In this document: positions 8,569 to 17,351 of the stretch, piece by piece | Position numbering within the stretch: position 1 is the stretch's first letter | Layout of the letters: each line of letters starts with the position of its first letter | Made by a program: the position numbers and the translations under genes | Notes under the pieces: model-generated | What the model saw: only the letters and a program-made list of their open reading frames with translations | What the model was told of the DNA's origin: nothing | Database searches by the model: none | Assembly (NCBI GenBank): GCA_910579755.1 | Contig: CAJTVB010000010.1 | Coordinates: 58,431-122,430 of the forward strand | Length of the DNA stretch: 64,000 bases | From: an uncultured Acetatifactor sp. | Lineage (GTDB): Bacteria > Bacillota > Clostridia > Lachnospirales > Lachnospiraceae | Reading direction: 5' to 3'

Positions 8569-9216
8569 TCAGTCTGTCCCAGGCCCTTTTTTCAAAAGCT
8601 GTTCCAGTCGGGAGACATTTTCCGGATCACAGCGGCGCAGGTCGAAGGCCAGATCGGTTTCCGCCTGATGCAGTACGAACAGCCGGCGGGGGAGTCCTGG
8701 CAGGCGCAGGAAGCCCAGCAGACAAATGACTGCCATAGCTGCCAGGAAGGCGGTAATAAAGACAAAGAGCCAAAGACTGTCCCCTGCCGGGCCTGTCGGC
8801 CTGAGCAGACTGTTCAGGCCGAATTTCCCGCTGACCAGCGCGCCGCAGGCATAAATGAGGAAGAGCAGAAGTGAGAGCGCCTTTTTTCCCGGATGATCGT
8901 TCTGCGCCTCGGATACATCAAGGACCGAGGAAAAGGGGACAATGATTTTGTCTCTTTTTTTCTTGAAATTCTTTCTTCCATGTTTATGAAGATAGTATGT
9001 GCCTGATATATGGAGACTATTATCAAAAACAGTGATATGATTCCCGTGGATCAGGAGCTTATCAGAAGTCTGTTCCAAGACGGATGAAGCATCGAGGTCT
9101 GGCGAAGCATTGGGGGCGGATGATATATTGAGGTCTGGTGATACATCGAGGTCTGGTGATATATCGAGATCAGACGATGCATTGAGCTTGGATGATGTGT
9201 TGAAATCCTGCGGCAT
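8569..9216 (-). CDS. Membrane protein with N-terminal hexapeptide repeats
   Basis: Hypothetical 215-residue protein. Residues about 10-46 consist of degenerate six-residue repeats of the type S-S/P-D-L-D/N-x (SSDLDI, SPDLDV, SPDLNI, SSAPNA, SPDLDA), encoded by 18-bp DNA repeats. Residues 50-105 form a soluble, beta-type region (KLLIHGNHITVFDNSLHISG), then two membrane segments (about 112-132 and 145-168) and a cytoplasmic tail. The middle region resembles YcxB-like or PH-like membrane proteins in layout, but no family is claimed. AAGGAG lies upstream of the start. Repeat number could vary between strains. Confidence 0.7.
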   Translation of the reverse strand: MPQDFNTSSKLNASSDLDISPDLDVSPDLNISSAPNASPDLDASSVLEQTSDKLLIHGNHITVFDNSLHISGTYYLHKHGRKNFKKKRDKIIVPFSSVLDVSEAQNDHPGKKALSLLLFLIYACGALVSGKFGLNSLLRPTGPAGDSLWLFVFITAFLAAMAVICLLGFLRLPGLPRRLFVLHQAETDLAFDLRRCDPENVSRLEQLLKKGPGTD

Positions 9217-9413
9217 ACATATTTTCTCCTTATATATAATAATGTAGTATATATTGCTTTTATTCCCGCGTACAATGAGTCAAGACCACTTTAGCTTCAA
9301 TCCTGCATTATTTATAGACTCTTTTTTCATGAGTACACAATTCCGGGGAGGGATTATTTTTTTGCATATGAAAATGGAATCCATGATTGCTCAGGGATTC
9401 CACATTGTTAAAG

Positions 9414-9486
9414 AGCGATAGACGGGACTCGAACCCGCGGTTTCCACCTTGGCAAGGTGGCGCTCTACCAACTGAGCCACTATCGC
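9414..9486 (-). tRNA. tRNA-Gly (anticodon GCC)
   Basis: Complete cloverleaf on the minus strand: acceptor GCGATAG/CTATCGC, D arm GCTC-AGTTGGTA-GAGC, anticodon arm CCACC-TTGCCAA-GGTGG with GCC, T arm with TTCGAGT. Discriminator U; CCA is not encoded. Confidence 0.97.
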
Positions 9487-9538
9487 ATACGTGTCCGGCT
9501 ACGAACAAAGATTATTTTACTATACAACAAAACAGTTG

Positions 9539-10594
9539 TCAAGATAAAAATTTGAAAAACTTGCGAAGCCATCCCGTGAGTCGTTTTTCTATGAGGCTGT
9601 GGCAAATCAGCGCAAGAACCGCACTGACAGCGATTCCCAGAACTGCGCCCGCAAGGGAACGGGCGGTCAGACTGCCGAAATCAAAGATCTTGCGGTCCAG
9701 AAGCATAATGGGATAGTAATGCATAAAGTACAGTGAGAAGCTTGCATTGCCCAGCCGCACCAGAGCTTCCGGAGCTTTCAGAAGGAGTCCTGCCGTGAAA
9801 ACGCACAGGACGATACCTGCGGCAGGTATTCCCCAGAGAAGCGGCCTGCGAAAGCCCAGGATATTGAGAAAAGGTTTTGTTGCTATGAGGCAGATGAAAC
9901 AGGCAAGGGCCGTCAGAAGACATACTGGCAGCCAGAGCCTGGGAAGCCTTCCGGCGGAAAACCGTTCATAGATACTTCGGGCGGCGTAATATACCAGAAT
10001 GCCCAGGATAAATTCCAGCATCACCGGATCGCCGTAGAAGGAAAGGGGAGCGAAGCCTGTGCCGGTGAGCCGGGCGGCGGCCACAGGTACCAGGATCAGC
10101 CCGGAACAGATCAGTCCTCTGTATTTATGGCTGATGCGTAATGCAATAAAAAACAGCAGATAAAAGAAAACTTCACAATTCAGGGTCCATCCGATCCGCA
10201 TCAGCGGCTGAAGTACGCCGCTGCCAATGTCGAAGGGAATAAACAGCAGACTTTTTATCAGGAATACAGGATCTGCTTTGGTCTGGGCGAACATGCCCGG
10301 AAAGAGCAGAAGCAGCGCAAAGGTGCCCAGGGTCATAATATAGTAAAGGGGCACGACGCGGATCAGCCGCCTGGTCAAAAAATGAGTCGTGTCTTTGTGG
10401 GTGGAAAGCATCATCATAAAGCCGCTGACGCAGAAAAATATATCCACGCCGAAGGCGCCGCAGTTCAGAAAGCGGATATGCTCTAACACTACGAAGAGCG
10501 CGGCAATTCCCCGGAGAGCCTGTATGCTGTCAAAACGTATTTGATGAAAGTCTTTTTTTTCTATAATCAATTTTGTGGTTATTGCTGTATTCAT
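9539..10594 (-). CDS. Acyltransferase 3 family membrane protein
   Basis: 351-residue integral membrane O-acyltransferase of the OafA/YrhL type, which transfers acetyl or other acyl groups to cell-surface sugars. The N-terminus has the family signature: QALRGIAALFVVLEHIRF with the essential His (about residue 39), then FGVDIFFCVSGFMM and FLTRRLIRVVPLYYIMT. About ten hydrophobic segments span the rest. AAGGGA precedes ATG 10594. It stands alone between tRNA-Gly and a small gene, so its acceptor glycan cannot be inferred. Confidence 0.9.
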   Translation of the reverse strand: MNTAITTKLIIEKKDFHQIRFDSIQALRGIAALFVVLEHIRFLNCGAFGVDIFFCVSGFMMMLSTHKDTTHFLTRRLIRVVPLYYIMTLGTFALLLLFPGMFAQTKADPVFLIKSLLFIPFDIGSGVLQPLMRIGWTLNCEVFFYLLFFIALRISHKYRGLICSGLILVPVAAARLTGTGFAPLSFYGDPVMLEFILGILVYYAARSIYERFSAGRLPRLWLPVCLLTALACFICLIATKPFLNILGFRRPLLWGIPAAGIVLCVFTAGLLLKAPEALVRLGNASFSLYFMHYYPIMLLDRKIFDFGSLTARSLAGAVLGIAVSAVLALICHSLIEKRLTGWLRKFFKFLS

Positions 10595-10714
10595 TTCGGT
10601 TAATTCCCTTCGCGGAAAATATGTTATGCTTTTATGGGATTAATCTTATCATAAAATTTCTGATTTTGAAATTAAGAGATTCTTAATTCGAATGCCTGAA
10701 AGAATCCCGGAAGT

Positions 10715-10993
10715 TCAGCGGGTTACTCGGTCAACTCCTGCGCTGTCCAACAGCACATTGAAAGTATGAGCAGTGAGAGGAACTTTGTATTTCCATTGAT
10801 ACCAGGAAGTGAAGACTTCGTTGAAAAGCTTCTTCCGGTCATTTGGGTCATAGGAGGATCTGTTGTACTCCGCCAGGGCGATTCCGGCAGGGACCCGGTC
10901 AGTGTGCTGTTTTTTATGGTTGACATATTCCAAAATCGCAACTACAAGTATTCCAAAAGTAAGTAATACCATGAATTCTTCATATGTACTCAT
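10715..10993 (-). CDS. Holin-like toxin-type N-terminus, 92-aa ORF
   Basis: AAGGAGG lies 9 bp upstream of ATG 10993. The first about 28 residues (MSTYEEFMVLLTFGILVVAI then a short charged stretch) match the look of the short Firmicutes putative holin-like or TxpA-type membrane toxins, which are usually about 30-35 residues. Here the frame continues for 60 more soluble residues (EYNRSSYDPNDRKKLFNEVF...), which is not typical. Either a fusion, or a lost stop codon, or a different protein with a similar membrane helix. A type I toxin would need an antisense RNA; I cannot identify one. Confidence 0.45.
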   Translation of the reverse strand: MSTYEEFMVLLTFGILVVAILEYVNHKKQHTDRVPAGIALAEYNRSSYDPNDRKKLFNEVFTSWYQWKYKVPLTAHTFNVLLDSAGVDRVTR

Positions 10994-11159
10994 AGAAAAC
11001 GCCTCCTTCTGTTCAAGGCTCGGAAACGGAGGTATTTATACCCTATCGGTTCATCTGGTAAGCATATTATATTGTCATGGTGCAACGAAGCTAAAAGTGG
11101 TTGGGTTAAAGAGGGAGCTGATTTGCCTCACCCTTGTCCTGCCGACGGGAAAAAGTTTA

Positions 11160-11444
11160 TCAGGCCATAATAAATTCCTTTACCTCTTTTGAGGTGATAG
11201 CGCGTCCCAGAACGATGCTTGCAGCTTGAATGGGGGTGAACTTTAAATACTTTGAAAGAATTTGGAGTTCATCCAAAGTAAAGAGCTCAGGATGCGATTT
11301 GCGTTTCCCGAATGTAGATATACCGATGCCAAGATGCTCTGCAAGAAATTCATCGGTTATAGCTTGCCTTTCTTGTCCGGATGCAATACAAGCCCGAACT
11401 ATGCGGTTACGTTCTTCCTGTGGTGATGGTTTAAGTTTGGGCAT
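11160..11444 (-). CDS. HTH regulator of a mobile element, 94 aa
   Basis: Small DNA-binding protein with a Cro/CI-like helix-turn-helix: ITDEFLAEHLGIGISTFGKRK (about residues 28-48), followed by FTLDELQILSKYLKFTPIQAA. The start at 11444 is set by AAAGGACA upstream; the frame is open further (to 11543) without a ribosome binding site. Proteins of this type occur in integrative elements and prophages of Lachnospiraceae. It belongs to a decayed island together with a BECR-like gene, a second HTH gene and an IS200 fragment. Confidence 0.65.
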   Translation of the reverse strand: MPKLKPSPQEERNRIVRACIASGQERQAITDEFLAEHLGIGISTFGKRKSHPELFTLDELQILSKYLKFTPIQAASIVLGRAITSKEVKEFIMA

Positions 11445-11999
11445 GATAATGTGTCCTTTCGTGAATGTATTTTTGATTGTAGTCATTGGCAGTTCAGCCG
11501 GATCCAGAATTGGCCTGGGCGGGCGTAAGATTGCGCTGAGCACTAAATAGTGGTCAGGCCCAAATTGGCTTCACGTCCATGTGAGCCGAAAGCAATCTTC
11601 CTTTCAGCTCCTGGGAGGAAAAGGTAAGTTCCCCGGCTCCTGGTAGAAGCTCTGGGTGTCCTGGCAGAGGGTGTCCCTGGAATAAGGGGACCCCTCCAGG
11701 GAGTGCTTCACGGACATCTGCCCTTTACTGAGACCTGTTTGGCGTTCACCTCTTGCCTGTGCTCTCATCCTAAATTGAGGATACTCTTTCAGCTGATTGG
11801 AAACGCTTATTCGTATGCGTTGGCGGTGGAACAAAGGTAATTTAAAAAGCAGATAACCGGAGTTACCTGCTTTGCAAACTTGAATGAAATAGGTGGGTGA
11901 CAATCCACATCTCCTAACTATGGGCGACGGCCGCCTGTTCCGTCCTCAGATTTCATTCAATAAAGCTTATGTATTTGGTAACTCAATTATACAACAAAT
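11445..11999 (-). other. Gene-poor remnant DNA with inverted repeats
   Basis: 555 bp between two island genes. It has a perfect 11-bp inverted repeat, TTGAATGAAAT (11880-11890) and ATTTCATTCAA (11950-11960), enclosing 59 nt, and several GC hairpins (for example CCCTGGA/TCCAGGG near 11670-11700). A 99-codon frame on the minus strand (11604-11903) exists but has no recognisable domain and looks like noncoding composition. A segment near 11489-11517 recurs in diverged form near 12510-12538 upstream of the next gene. Probably the edge or internal noncoding part of a decayed mobile element. Confidence 0.4.
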
Positions 12000-12368
12000 T
12001 TAGTTTGTGTCAAGTTTTTTTAATGTGCCTTTTTCAATATATCTTTCAGCATTGCAGGTGCTTAATGAATGTAATGTCTTTGCAAAGCATTTTCCTCCAG
12101 CTGTAATCTTAACAGCCACACGGATATAATCTTCGTCTATTCTGTACAGCTTCACAAAGAGTATCGAGCCGTCTTTTGGGTTTAGTCCTACATAATCGGG
12201 AGAATTTATTATCGCACCGATGTCCTTATAATATACATCATACTCATATGGATGTCGGCTTTTGATATGCTCTATATTGGATTCCCCTATGAATACCGGG
12301 GTGCCAGGCTCAAGCTTCAATCCCAATGTCTCAATGACAGATTGGGAAATATGACCAACTATTTCCAT
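12000..12368 (-). CDS. PBECR-type (BECR-fold) nuclease-like protein, 122 aa
   Basis: The start at 12368 is set by AAAGGA 7 bp upstream; upstream codons to 12515 are probably not translated. The sequence VFIGESNIEHIKSRHP, then SPDYVGLNPKDGSILFVK and IRVAVKITAGGKCFAKTLHSL looks like the PBECR3 family (phage Barnase-EndoU-ColicinE5/D-RelE-like nuclease), usually found as a domain of phage polyvalent proteins or as a toxin. The conserved His in HIKSRHP and the late FAKTL segment would be active-site parts. It stands alone here, next to two HTH genes, so a toxin/regulator relation is possible. Family from memory of the motif pattern; nuclease activity not shown. Confidence 0.55.
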   Translation of the reverse strand: MEIVGHISQSVIETLGLKLEPGTPVFIGESNIEHIKSRHPYEYDVYYKDIGAIINSPDYVGLNPKDGSILFVKLYRIDEDYIRVAVKITAGGKCFAKTLHSLSTCNAERYIEKGTLKKLDTN

Positions 12369-12607
12369 TATCAATTCCTTTCGCGTTAAGATTTTAGGCT
12401 TGTTTTCATCAATAGCTGCACCCAGGAGTCCCTGTGCTGGGGAGTCATACACACAAGTGCGCATGGCCTTGCCGCTTGTGTAGATGGTTCGTGTTTCGGT
12501 ATGAGCCGGAGCCAAGATTGACCTGGACGGCGTTCTCCCCGGATGGCGAACGATACCCCTCCCTCTGATTGGATGCGCCCATTTGGGCGTGTCCTGTCGC
12601 TACAGGA

Positions 12608-13018
12608 TTATTCTTGTGGAGGTTCGTCTGGCTTGGTGTATCGAGGGATTTCGGTTAGTTCGTGAACACGTTTTCGTGCTTCTGTTTTTCCAGTAGTATT
12701 TAATTTCAAATAATTTGCGGTCAATTCTTTTTCATCTTCTGTTACAAGATGAACTTTTCCGCTTTTAATATCATTTTGAATTTGTTCTTCCACTTTTGTG
12801 TCAATTAAATTATTGTATTCGTCCATATTTATTAAATCAAACATAGGGATTTCTAATGCTGTAGCTATTTTTTGAATAGTTTCTAATTTAGGGATTTTAA
12901 TTCCGTTTTCCCATTGCCCTATTTGTTGTTGTGATATTCCTTCAAGCTTTTCACCAAGTTCTTTTTGAGTTAATTTTTTATCTTTTCGTATTCGTCTTAT
13001 ATTTTCGCCAATGCTCAT
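12608..13018 (-). CDS. XRE-family transcriptional regulator
   Basis: 136-residue Cro/CI-type repressor. GAGGTGA precedes ATG 13018, which begins MSIGENIRRIRKDKKLTQ. The helix-turn-helix spans about residues 8-62 (LTQKELGEKLEGISQQQIGQ, then WENGIKIPKLETIQKIATAL). The C-terminal half is charged and helical without a peptidase motif. The gene is AT-rich compared with the chromosome, and reads away from a truncated gene that starts at 13171, a divergent layout typical of phage or ICE lysogeny switches. Confidence 0.85.
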   Translation of the reverse strand: MSIGENIRRIRKDKKLTQKELGEKLEGISQQQIGQWENGIKIPKLETIQKIATALEIPMFDLINMDEYNNLIDTKVEEQIQNDIKSGKVHLVTEDEKELTANYLKLNTTGKTEARKRVHELTEIPRYTKPDEPPQE

Positions 13019-13170
13019 TTTAATCACCTCATTATAGAGAATAGCATAAAACCAAATGCACACAACCAAAAGTTTAATTTTTTATAATGAAACATGCTTT
13101 GGTATGTGATAATATGACTATAGCACAAGCGAAAGATTGTGTCAAATAAAAATTGTGAAAGGAGAACAAA

Positions 13171-13281
13171 ATGAAAATTAAACTGGACACCCCTGAACGG
13201 CAATCGGGCAGGCCGGGTGAAGGTAGTTCCAGCAATCTGCCAGGCACTGGGATTTTCTGCCAAGTACATTGTTATCATTGA
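13171..13281 (+). pseudogene. Truncated 36-codon start of an element gene
   Basis: GAAAGGAGAAC lies 7 bp upstream of ATG 13171, a strong translation start, but the frame stops after 36 codons and shows no domain. It is divergent from the XRE repressor, so it is likely the first gene of the element's early operon, cut by a deletion that removed the remainder. Confidence 0.4.
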
Positions 13282-13777
13282 TGATTAGTTGTACCAGTGT
13301 GGCTCTTTATCGCGGCTCATTCCGGAGTATCCTTTGCATCTCATTAATCTCTCAAAGCTTGAAGACTACGCTTGCTCGCCTCTATAGTATTTTGATACTT
13401 CCCATGTCTTACAAAGAAAATATTTACCAGCAAATGCCATTTACAGACAGTTATGCAATGCCTACCGGCTTAAGCGGATAGGGTGAGAGGGCTAAAGCCT
13501 GCCTCTATGACTAAAATTGGGGGGAGGTCTGAAGCCCTTTTTTCTGTTGCTCTATGTACTTCTTGATTGTCTCCTGCCCTGTTTGTCCTGTCGCCCCGCA
13601 AAAATGTTCCTGTTCCGCATATAATCTCTATAACTTGCAGATAGATTCAAAAATCAGATTGAGTAAAATACGTTTTTGCTTTATAATATTTTGTATCTGA
13701 TATGTAAAGAGACTGACATTTGCCGCTATGCAAGCGAGAATCGTGTGGCCTGCTTAGTGGGCTGAAGAGGTGCGAAG
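13282..13777. other. Remnant intergenic region before the ABC exporter
   Basis: 496 bp. It holds the 3' end of an IS200-type transposase on the minus strand (13511-13618) with small hairpins such as GGCTTTAGCC next to it, and otherwise no gene that I can support. A frame at 13269-13481 has no domain and no ribosome binding site. Confidence 0.4.
13511..13618 (-). pseudogene. IS200/IS605-type TnpA transposase, C-terminal scrap
   Basis: Reading the minus strand from 13618 to the TAG at 13511 gives EHFCGATGQTGQETIKKYIE followed by QQKKGLQ, which fits the C-terminal end of Y1 TnpA proteins (consensus like GYFCATVG...ETIKQYIENQ). An in-frame stop lies about four codons further upstream, so the rest of the gene is gone. 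Confidence 0.55.
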
Positions 13778-15538
13778 ATGGAACAGAGGCAATATACCAC
13801 AGGGGAGCTGTTAAAAAGGTTTGTTCCCTATTTTAAGAAATACAGGTGGACGCTGGTCATGGACTTGTTCTGTGCGGCTCTGACCACCGTATGCGAGCTG
13901 GTGCTGCCGCTGATCATGAGATATATTACCAACGAAGGTATCCGGGATCTGGCTTCTTTGTCGGTGCGGACAGTGGGGATTCTGGGGCTTTTGTATCTGG
14001 GGCTGCGCATATTGGACTGTTTTGCCAGTTACTATATGGCTGATATGGGGCATGTGATGGGGGCGAAAATTGAGACGGATATGCGGCGGGATGCCTATGC
14101 CCATCTGCAGAAGCTTTCCGACACCTATTACAACAACACAAAGGTGGGGCAGATCATGGGACGGATTACCAATGATCTGTTTGACGTGACGGAATTTGCC
14201 CATCATTGTCCGGAGGAATTTTTTATCGCCGGTATTAAGGCGGTTATCGCATTTTTGGTGCTGGCCGGTATTAATCTGCCGCTGACGCTGATTATCTTTT
14301 TGTGTATTCCGCTGATGCTTATTGTGTGCATGACGCTGAATTTCAGGGTGAGGGCAATTTTTCGCAGGCAGAGAAACCAGATTGGTGAGCTGAATGCGCG
14401 GATTGAGGACAGCCTTCTGGGCCACAGGGTGGTGAAGGCCTTTACCAACGAAGAGATCGAAACGGGAAAGTTTGAGCGGGATAACGGCGTTTTTCTGGAC
14501 ATCAAGAAGCTGTCCTACCGGTATATGGCGGCCTTCCAGACGGCGGTGAAGGTGTTTGACGGGCTGATGTATCTGCTGGTGCTGGTGGCAGGCGGTATTT
14601 TTATGATAAAGGGACTGATTGCGCCGGGAGATCTGGTGGCTTATATGCTGTATGTGACTACTCTGATCGCCACCATACGCAGGATCATTGAGTTTGCGGA
14701 GCAGTTTCAGAGGGGGATGACGGGCATTGAAAGGTTTCTGCAGATTGTGGATGCGGACATTGAGATCTTTGACGAGCCAGGCGCCGTGGAGCTGACCGGG
14801 ACCCGGGGAAACATTGCGTTCCAGAATGTAAGCTTTGAGTATCCGGACGACCATAACCGGGTGTTTTCCAACCTGAATCTGGAGATCCATTCCGGGGAGA
14901 AGGTGGCCATTGTGGGGCCTTCAGGAGGAGGAAAGACTACACTATGCAATCTGATTCCCAGATTCTATGATGTTTCTTCGGGACATATCACCCTGGACGG
15001 AGAGGACATTAAGCATTTTACCTTGAAGAGTCTGCGGGGCAATATCGGTATTGTACAGCAGGATGTGTATCTGTTTTCGGGGACGATCTATGAAAATATT
15101 GCCTATGGCAGACCGGGAGCGGACAGGGAAGAGGTGATGGAGGCGGCAAGGCGTGCCGGAGCCCACGAGTTTATAATGGAGTTAAAAAACGGCTATGAGA
15201 CTTATGTGGGGGAGCGTGGGGTGAAGCTTTCGGGCGGCCAGAAGCAGCGGATCAGCATCGCCAGGGTCTTTTTGAAAAATCCGCCCATAATTATTTTGGA
15301 CGAGGCAACGTCGGCGTTGGATAACGAAAGCGAGTTTGCGGTAGCCCAGTCTCTGGCAAAGCTGTCTGAAGGAAGGACTACGCTGACTATTGCGCACAGA
15401 CTGTCAAGCATCCGGAATTCCGACAGGATCCTGGTATTGACGGAGGATGGGATCGTGGAGGAGGGGAACCATGATTCTCTGATCGAGCGAAAGGGGATAT
15501 ATTATCATTTTTATGAGACGGCCAACGCGCTGAAATGA
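13778..15538 (+). CDS. ABC transporter, fused permease and ATPase (exporter type)
   Basis: 586-residue half-transporter that forms a homo- or heterodimer exporting a lipid, peptide or drug. Six membrane segments in the first about 310 residues, then the nucleotide-binding domain: Walker A GPSGGGKTT, Q-loop GIVQQDVYLF, signature KLSGGQKQR, Walker B IIILDEATSALD and the switch His in TIAHRLSS. GAGGTG precedes ATG 13778. It is single, so a homodimer is most likely. Substrate not predictable. Confidence 0.93.
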   Translation: MEQRQYTTGELLKRFVPYFKKYRWTLVMDLFCAALTTVCELVLPLIMRYITNEGIRDLASLSVRTVGILGLLYLGLRILDCFASYYMADMGHVMGAKIETDMRRDAYAHLQKLSDTYYNNTKVGQIMGRITNDLFDVTEFAHHCPEEFFIAGIKAVIAFLVLAGINLPLTLIIFLCIPLMLIVCMTLNFRVRAIFRRQRNQIGELNARIEDSLLGHRVVKAFTNEEIETGKFERDNGVFLDIKKLSYRYMAAFQTAVKVFDGLMYLLVLVAGGIFMIKGLIAPGDLVAYMLYVTTLIATIRRIIEFAEQFQRGMTGIERFLQIVDADIEIFDEPGAVELTGTRGNIAFQNVSFEYPDDHNRVFSNLNLEIHSGEKVAIVGPSGGGKTTLCNLIPRFYDVSSGHITLDGEDIKHFTLKSLRGNIGIVQQDVYLFSGTIYENIAYGRPGADREEVMEAARRAGAHEFIMELKNGYETYVGERGVKLSGGQKQRISIARVFLKNPPIIILDEATSALDNESEFAVAQSLAKLSEGRTTLTIAHRLSSIRNSDRILVLTEDGIVEEGNHDSLIERKGIYYHFYETANALK

Positions 15539-15681
15539 CAGACGCAGAAGCTGAAGAAACCAATTACGGCGTGAAAAGTGCACAAAAGGAAAGGCTGCAC
15601 TGGATCATAGAAGGAGGAACCGAGGTGGAACTGTGCGCGTCCGGGAGGGAACCCGGGCAGGGAAGGTGAGGGTATTACAGA

Positions 15682-17280
15682 ATGAAACTGATCTTTGTAG
15701 GCGCCGACCATGAGGTGACAGGCAGCTGTCATTATCTGGAGGCAGGGGGAAAGCACATGCTGGTGGATTACGGCATGGAGCAGGGGGTCAATGTATTTGA
15801 GAATGTGCCGCTTCCGGTCAGTGAATCTCTGATCGATTACGTGTTTTTGACCCATGCCCATATCGATCACTCGGGACTGCTTCCTCTTTTGTATGCGAGA
15901 GGGTTTCGGGGGCAGGTGTTCGCCACGGAGGCCACGGCGGATCTGTGCAGCATTATGCTTCGGGACTGTGCCCACATTCAGATGATGGAGGCGGAGTGGA
16001 AGAACAGGAAGGCAAAGAGAAGCGAAACCGTGTCGGCCATGGAACCGCTCTATACCATGGAGGATGCGGAGGGTGTGATCAAGAGGATCGTTCCCTGCCA
16101 TTATGGAAGAGAGGTTCAGGTCAGCCCGGAGGTGAAAATCCGATTTACCGATGTAGGGCATCTTCTGGGCTCCGCCAGCATCGAGGTTTGGCTGACGGAG
16201 GACGGTAATACCAAAAAGATTGTGTTTTCCGGAGACATTGGGAATAAAAATCTGCCGCTGATGAAGAATCCTGCTTTTACAAAGCAGGCTGATTATGTGG
16301 TCATGGAGTCTACCTACGGCACCAGACTGCACAGCACGGACCGTCCCGACTTTGTAAAGGAGCTGGCGGCGATACTGAAGGATACCTTTGACAAGGGCGG
16401 CAATGTAGTGATTCCTTCCTTTGCGGTGGGGCGTACTCAGGAGCTGCTGTATTTCCTGCGGAAGATCAAGGTGGACCGGATGGTGGAGGGCCACGAGGAT
16501 TTCCCGGTGTATGTGGACAGTCCTCTGGCGGTGGAAGCCACGGGTATTTTCCAGGATAACCGCTGGGAGTGCTTTAACGATGCGGCCATGGAGCTGGTTC
16601 GGGAGGGGATCAATCCCATTGCCTTTGCCGGGCTGAAGCTGGCCATCACCAGCGATGAGTCCAGGGAGATCAACTTTATTGAGAGGCCGGTGGTGATCAT
16701 ATCCGCTTCGGGCATGTGCGAGGCGGGGCGTATCAGGCATCATTTGAAGCACAATCTCTGGAGGCCGGAGTGTACCATACTGTTCGTGGGATATCAGGCC
16801 ATGGGAACCTTGGGACGCAGCTTGGTGGAAGGCGCCCGGGAGGTGCGTCTGTTTGGAGAGCCCATTCAGGTCAGGGCCAGAATCGGTCAGCTGGCAGGCA
16901 TGAGCGGCCACGCAGATAAGGACGGACTGCTGGAGTGGATATCCGGCTTTGAGGAGAAGCCGAAAAAGGTGTTTGTGGTCCATGGGGAGGACAGCACGTG
17001 TATTTCCTTTGCGGAATGTCTGAAGATGGAGTACGGGCACAGAGCGTATGCGCCCTACAGCGGCACGGTGTTTGATCTGGTTTCAGGCAAGCTGGAATAC
17101 GAGGCGGCGCCTGTGCCGGTGAAAAAGAAGGCAAAATCGGTTATCAGCGGCGTTTATGCAAGACTGCTGGCGGCGGCCCAAAGGCTTTTGGCTCTGGTGC
17201 AGAAGAGCGAGGGTATGCCGCATAAGGATATGGCGAAATTTGCGGATCAGGTAAATTCGCTTTGCGATAAATGGCAATAA
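15682..17280 (+). CDS. Beta-CASP metallo-beta-lactamase fold hydrolase
   Basis: 532-residue soluble protein of the MBL/beta-CASP group with an RNA-specificity (RMMBL) domain, related to CPSF73/YSH1-like nucleases. The metal motif is FLTHAHIDHSG (about residues 54-64); GHLLGSAS supplies another His and FSGDIG an Asp; the beta-CASP part has IISASGMCEAGRIRHHLK; SGHADKDGL is the RMMBL His. It likely acts as an RNase or RNA-processing enzyme. A short C-terminal helical extension (from about 475) is extra. It is followed by thyA after 71 bp. Confidence 0.9.
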   Translation: MKLIFVGADHEVTGSCHYLEAGGKHMLVDYGMEQGVNVFENVPLPVSESLIDYVFLTHAHIDHSGLLPLLYARGFRGQVFATEATADLCSIMLRDCAHIQMMEAEWKNRKAKRSETVSAMEPLYTMEDAEGVIKRIVPCHYGREVQVSPEVKIRFTDVGHLLGSASIEVWLTEDGNTKKIVFSGDIGNKNLPLMKNPAFTKQADYVVMESTYGTRLHSTDRPDFVKELAAILKDTFDKGGNVVIPSFAVGRTQELLYFLRKIKVDRMVEGHEDFPVYVDSPLAVEATGIFQDNRWECFNDAAMELVREGINPIAFAGLKLAITSDESREINFIERPVVIISASGMCEAGRIRHHLKHNLWRPECTILFVGYQAMGTLGRSLVEGAREVRLFGEPIQVRARIGQLAGMSGHADKDGLLEWISGFEEKPKKVFVVHGEDSTCISFAECLKMEYGHRAYAPYSGTVFDLVSGKLEYEAAPVPVKKKAKSVISGVYARLLAAAQRLLALVQKSEGMPHKDMAKFADQVNSLCDKWQ

Positions 17281-17351
17281 TTCCATGGCGGACGTTTCGG
17301 GAGACCGAAAGCGGGCCGGGAGAAACGGAAGGCGGGTATAGGAGTACAGGT

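Noticed and set aside
9051..9275. Second minus-strand frame over the hexapeptide repeats
   Set aside because: It is the shifted reading of the repeat DNA and lacks a ribosome binding site.
11604..11903. 99-codon minus-strand frame in the island
   Set aside because: No recognisable domain; composition and hairpins suggest noncoding remnant, so it is only mentioned within the region entry.
13269..13481. 70-codon plus-strand frame in the remnant region
   Set aside because: No ribosome binding site, no domain and it lies in degraded DNA.
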